Source: Palsa-147 sp963771905
GTDB taxonomy: Bacteria; Acidobacteriota; Terriglobia; Acidiferrales; UBA7541
NCBI GenBank assembly: GCA_963771905.1
Contig: CAVYVI010000009.1
Location: forward strand, 682,001 to 746,000
Direction of reading: 5' to 3'
DNA: 64,000 bases
Shown: positions 63,266-64,000 of the stretch, in pieces
How the letters are laid out: every line of letters starts with the position of its first letter
How positions within the stretch are numbered: the first letter of the stretch is position 1
Program-made: the position numbers and the translations under genes
Notes under the pieces: generated by a model
Databases searched by the model: none
What the model was told of the DNA's origin: nothing
The model's input: only the letters and a program-made list of their open reading frames with translations

Positions 63266-64000
63266 CTATTTTCCTTCGGGAGTCTCTGGTTGAGGTGGTC
63301 GAGCGCCCATAAGGGGCATCACTCCCTCCATTGTGTACCGGACGAACTGCTTGCCAAGTTCAGTTAGTTCGTACCGCTTTTCATTGTCGAACGCAGAAGT
63401 CATTGTGGAGGAAGTTTCTCCGCGAGGCTTAGGATCCGCTTTCAGATAGCGGCCGAAGTAGTCTTTTTTCCGGTGCTGTCGAATGATGTGTCCTGTGCTG
63501 AGGTCACCAATCAACAGTCTGAATAGATCCGCCTCGGCTGAGTCCTCCCTCACCGCTGCACCATGAACTCCAGCCCATATATCACGACGCGTGCAACCCT
63601 CGCTCGTGTAGATATACTTCGTTACCGCAAAATGTGATTCTGAGTATGTTTCGATCCACTGGATAAACATGCGCACCACATCATCGGAGCAAATCCGGTG
63701 TACTGCGGCATTGATCAAGAGATTGCGGACTAGGACTCGCTTCTCTTCGCTTTCTGCCGCCGACCAATCACGGAAGCATTTCTTGATCAGCTTCAAGTAT
63801 TCAGGGCTCTCAATGCGCTCGAGGATTTTCGCGTCGTTCAGGTTTAAGCGCGACAGTATCTCGGCGATCGTGAGGCCAATTTCTCGAACTTCATCCTCTT
63901 GAAGTTTGAGCCAGCTGGCGAATACCTTGTTGAAACGCTCTTGTTCTGCCTCAGCCCACACCCCGCCAGCAGCTGCCAAGCCACCGCCCACGCCTGGAAT
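63266..64000 (-). CDS. Unrecognised protein, 5' end beyond window
   Basis: At least 245 residues; the frame is open to the right edge (a GTG at 63991 is in frame but probably internal). A Gly/Ala-rich segment at the edge (GVGGGLAAAGGVWAE) is followed by a mostly helical protein (ERFNKVFASWLKLQEDEVRE, PEYLKLIKKCFRDWSAAESE, DSAEADLFRLLIGDLSTGHI). The edge segment could be a membrane or hinge element. Coupled to the HEPN-like gene. I do not recognise the family; a partner role in a conflict system is possible by position. Confidence 0.6.
   Translation of the reverse strand: MPGVGGGLAAAGGVWAEAEQERFNKVFASWLKLQEDEVREIGLTIAEILSRLNLNDAKILERIESPEYLKLIKKCFRDWSAAESEEKRVLVRNLLINAAVHRICSDDVVRMFIQWIETYSESHFAVTKYIYTSEGCTRRDIWAGVHGAAVREDSAEADLFRLLIGDLSTGHIIRQHRKKDYFGRYLKADPKPRGETSSTMTSAFDNEKRYELTELGKQFVRYTMEGVMPLMGARPPQPETPEGK

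Noticed and set aside
1..64000. tRNA, rRNA or CRISPR array
   Set aside because: None found by eye on either strand; no tRNA gene was seen at the island edges, so a tRNA attachment site is not supported.

Overview
This 64 kb window is a high-GC, gene-dense bacterial chromosome segment. Several features together suggest an Acidobacteriota (Terriglobia-like) soil bacterium: Ser/Thr kinases with an N-terminal zinc ribbon and a long TPR tail, many small secreted or TonB-C-terminal proteins, a TPR-CHAT protein and YD-repeat proteins. This is an inference from gene style; no rRNA or tRNA gene was found that would settle it.

Layout. (1) 1-6585, core-like: an edge-truncated reverse transcriptase (minus), a lemA-DUF2207 pair and a TPR protein (minus), then a comM gene cut off two thirds of the way through. 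(2) 6586-41396, a patchwork island built from repeated recombination units. Three full-length small serine recombinases (9722, 29947, 40041) each sit behind a tiny DNA-binding regulator that has a strong promoter almost touching its start codon. Two units carry the same 140-residue accessory gene, and decayed pieces of these units lie at 26709, 52060 and 62268. The island carries a complete His-Xaa-Ser (Hxs) peptide-modification cluster (hxsA-hxsD-hxsB-hxsC, minus, 10963-14427) and a run of small secreted or membrane proteins. It also carries YD-repeat (Rhs-type) polymorphic toxin loci: two full genes in inverted orientation (20850-25811 minus, 31530-36320 plus), one 5'-truncated gene (17025) and one orphan tip (19930). 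The two full genes and the truncated one are each followed by a small candidate partner gene. A riboswitch-like RNA with a terminator (about 26175-26331), a dead IS5/IS1182-like element and a kinase gene fragment complete the region. (3) 41487-51941: a 1704-residue TPR-CHAT peptidase-like protein ending 11 bp from a convergent trypsin-like protease, then a 1195-residue kinase-TPR protein. (4) 52100-59100: small secreted and membrane proteins, dispersed near-palindromic repeats and a 220-bp direct repeat on either side of a ClpX-type zinc-finger gene. (5) 59761-64000: an ABC-2 transporter pair, a recombinase relic, and a translationally coupled pair (HEPN-like TIGR02391/Ymh protein plus an unrecognised protein) running off the right edge.

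How it fits together. The middle of the window is best read as a hot spot where site-specific recombinases, YD-repeat toxin cassettes and a RiPP-type operon have accumulated next to a disrupted comM. The Hxs operon is the clearest intact biosynthetic system: a precursor with nine tandem H-x-S triplets, two radical SAM enzymes and the HxsD partner, all translationally coupled or closely spaced. The conflict-type candidates are the Rhs tips (metalloprotease-like, permuted-papain-like and phospholipase-C-like), the CHAT/trypsin pair, the HEPN pair and the reverse transcriptase. All function assignments come from reading motifs by eye; no database search was run.
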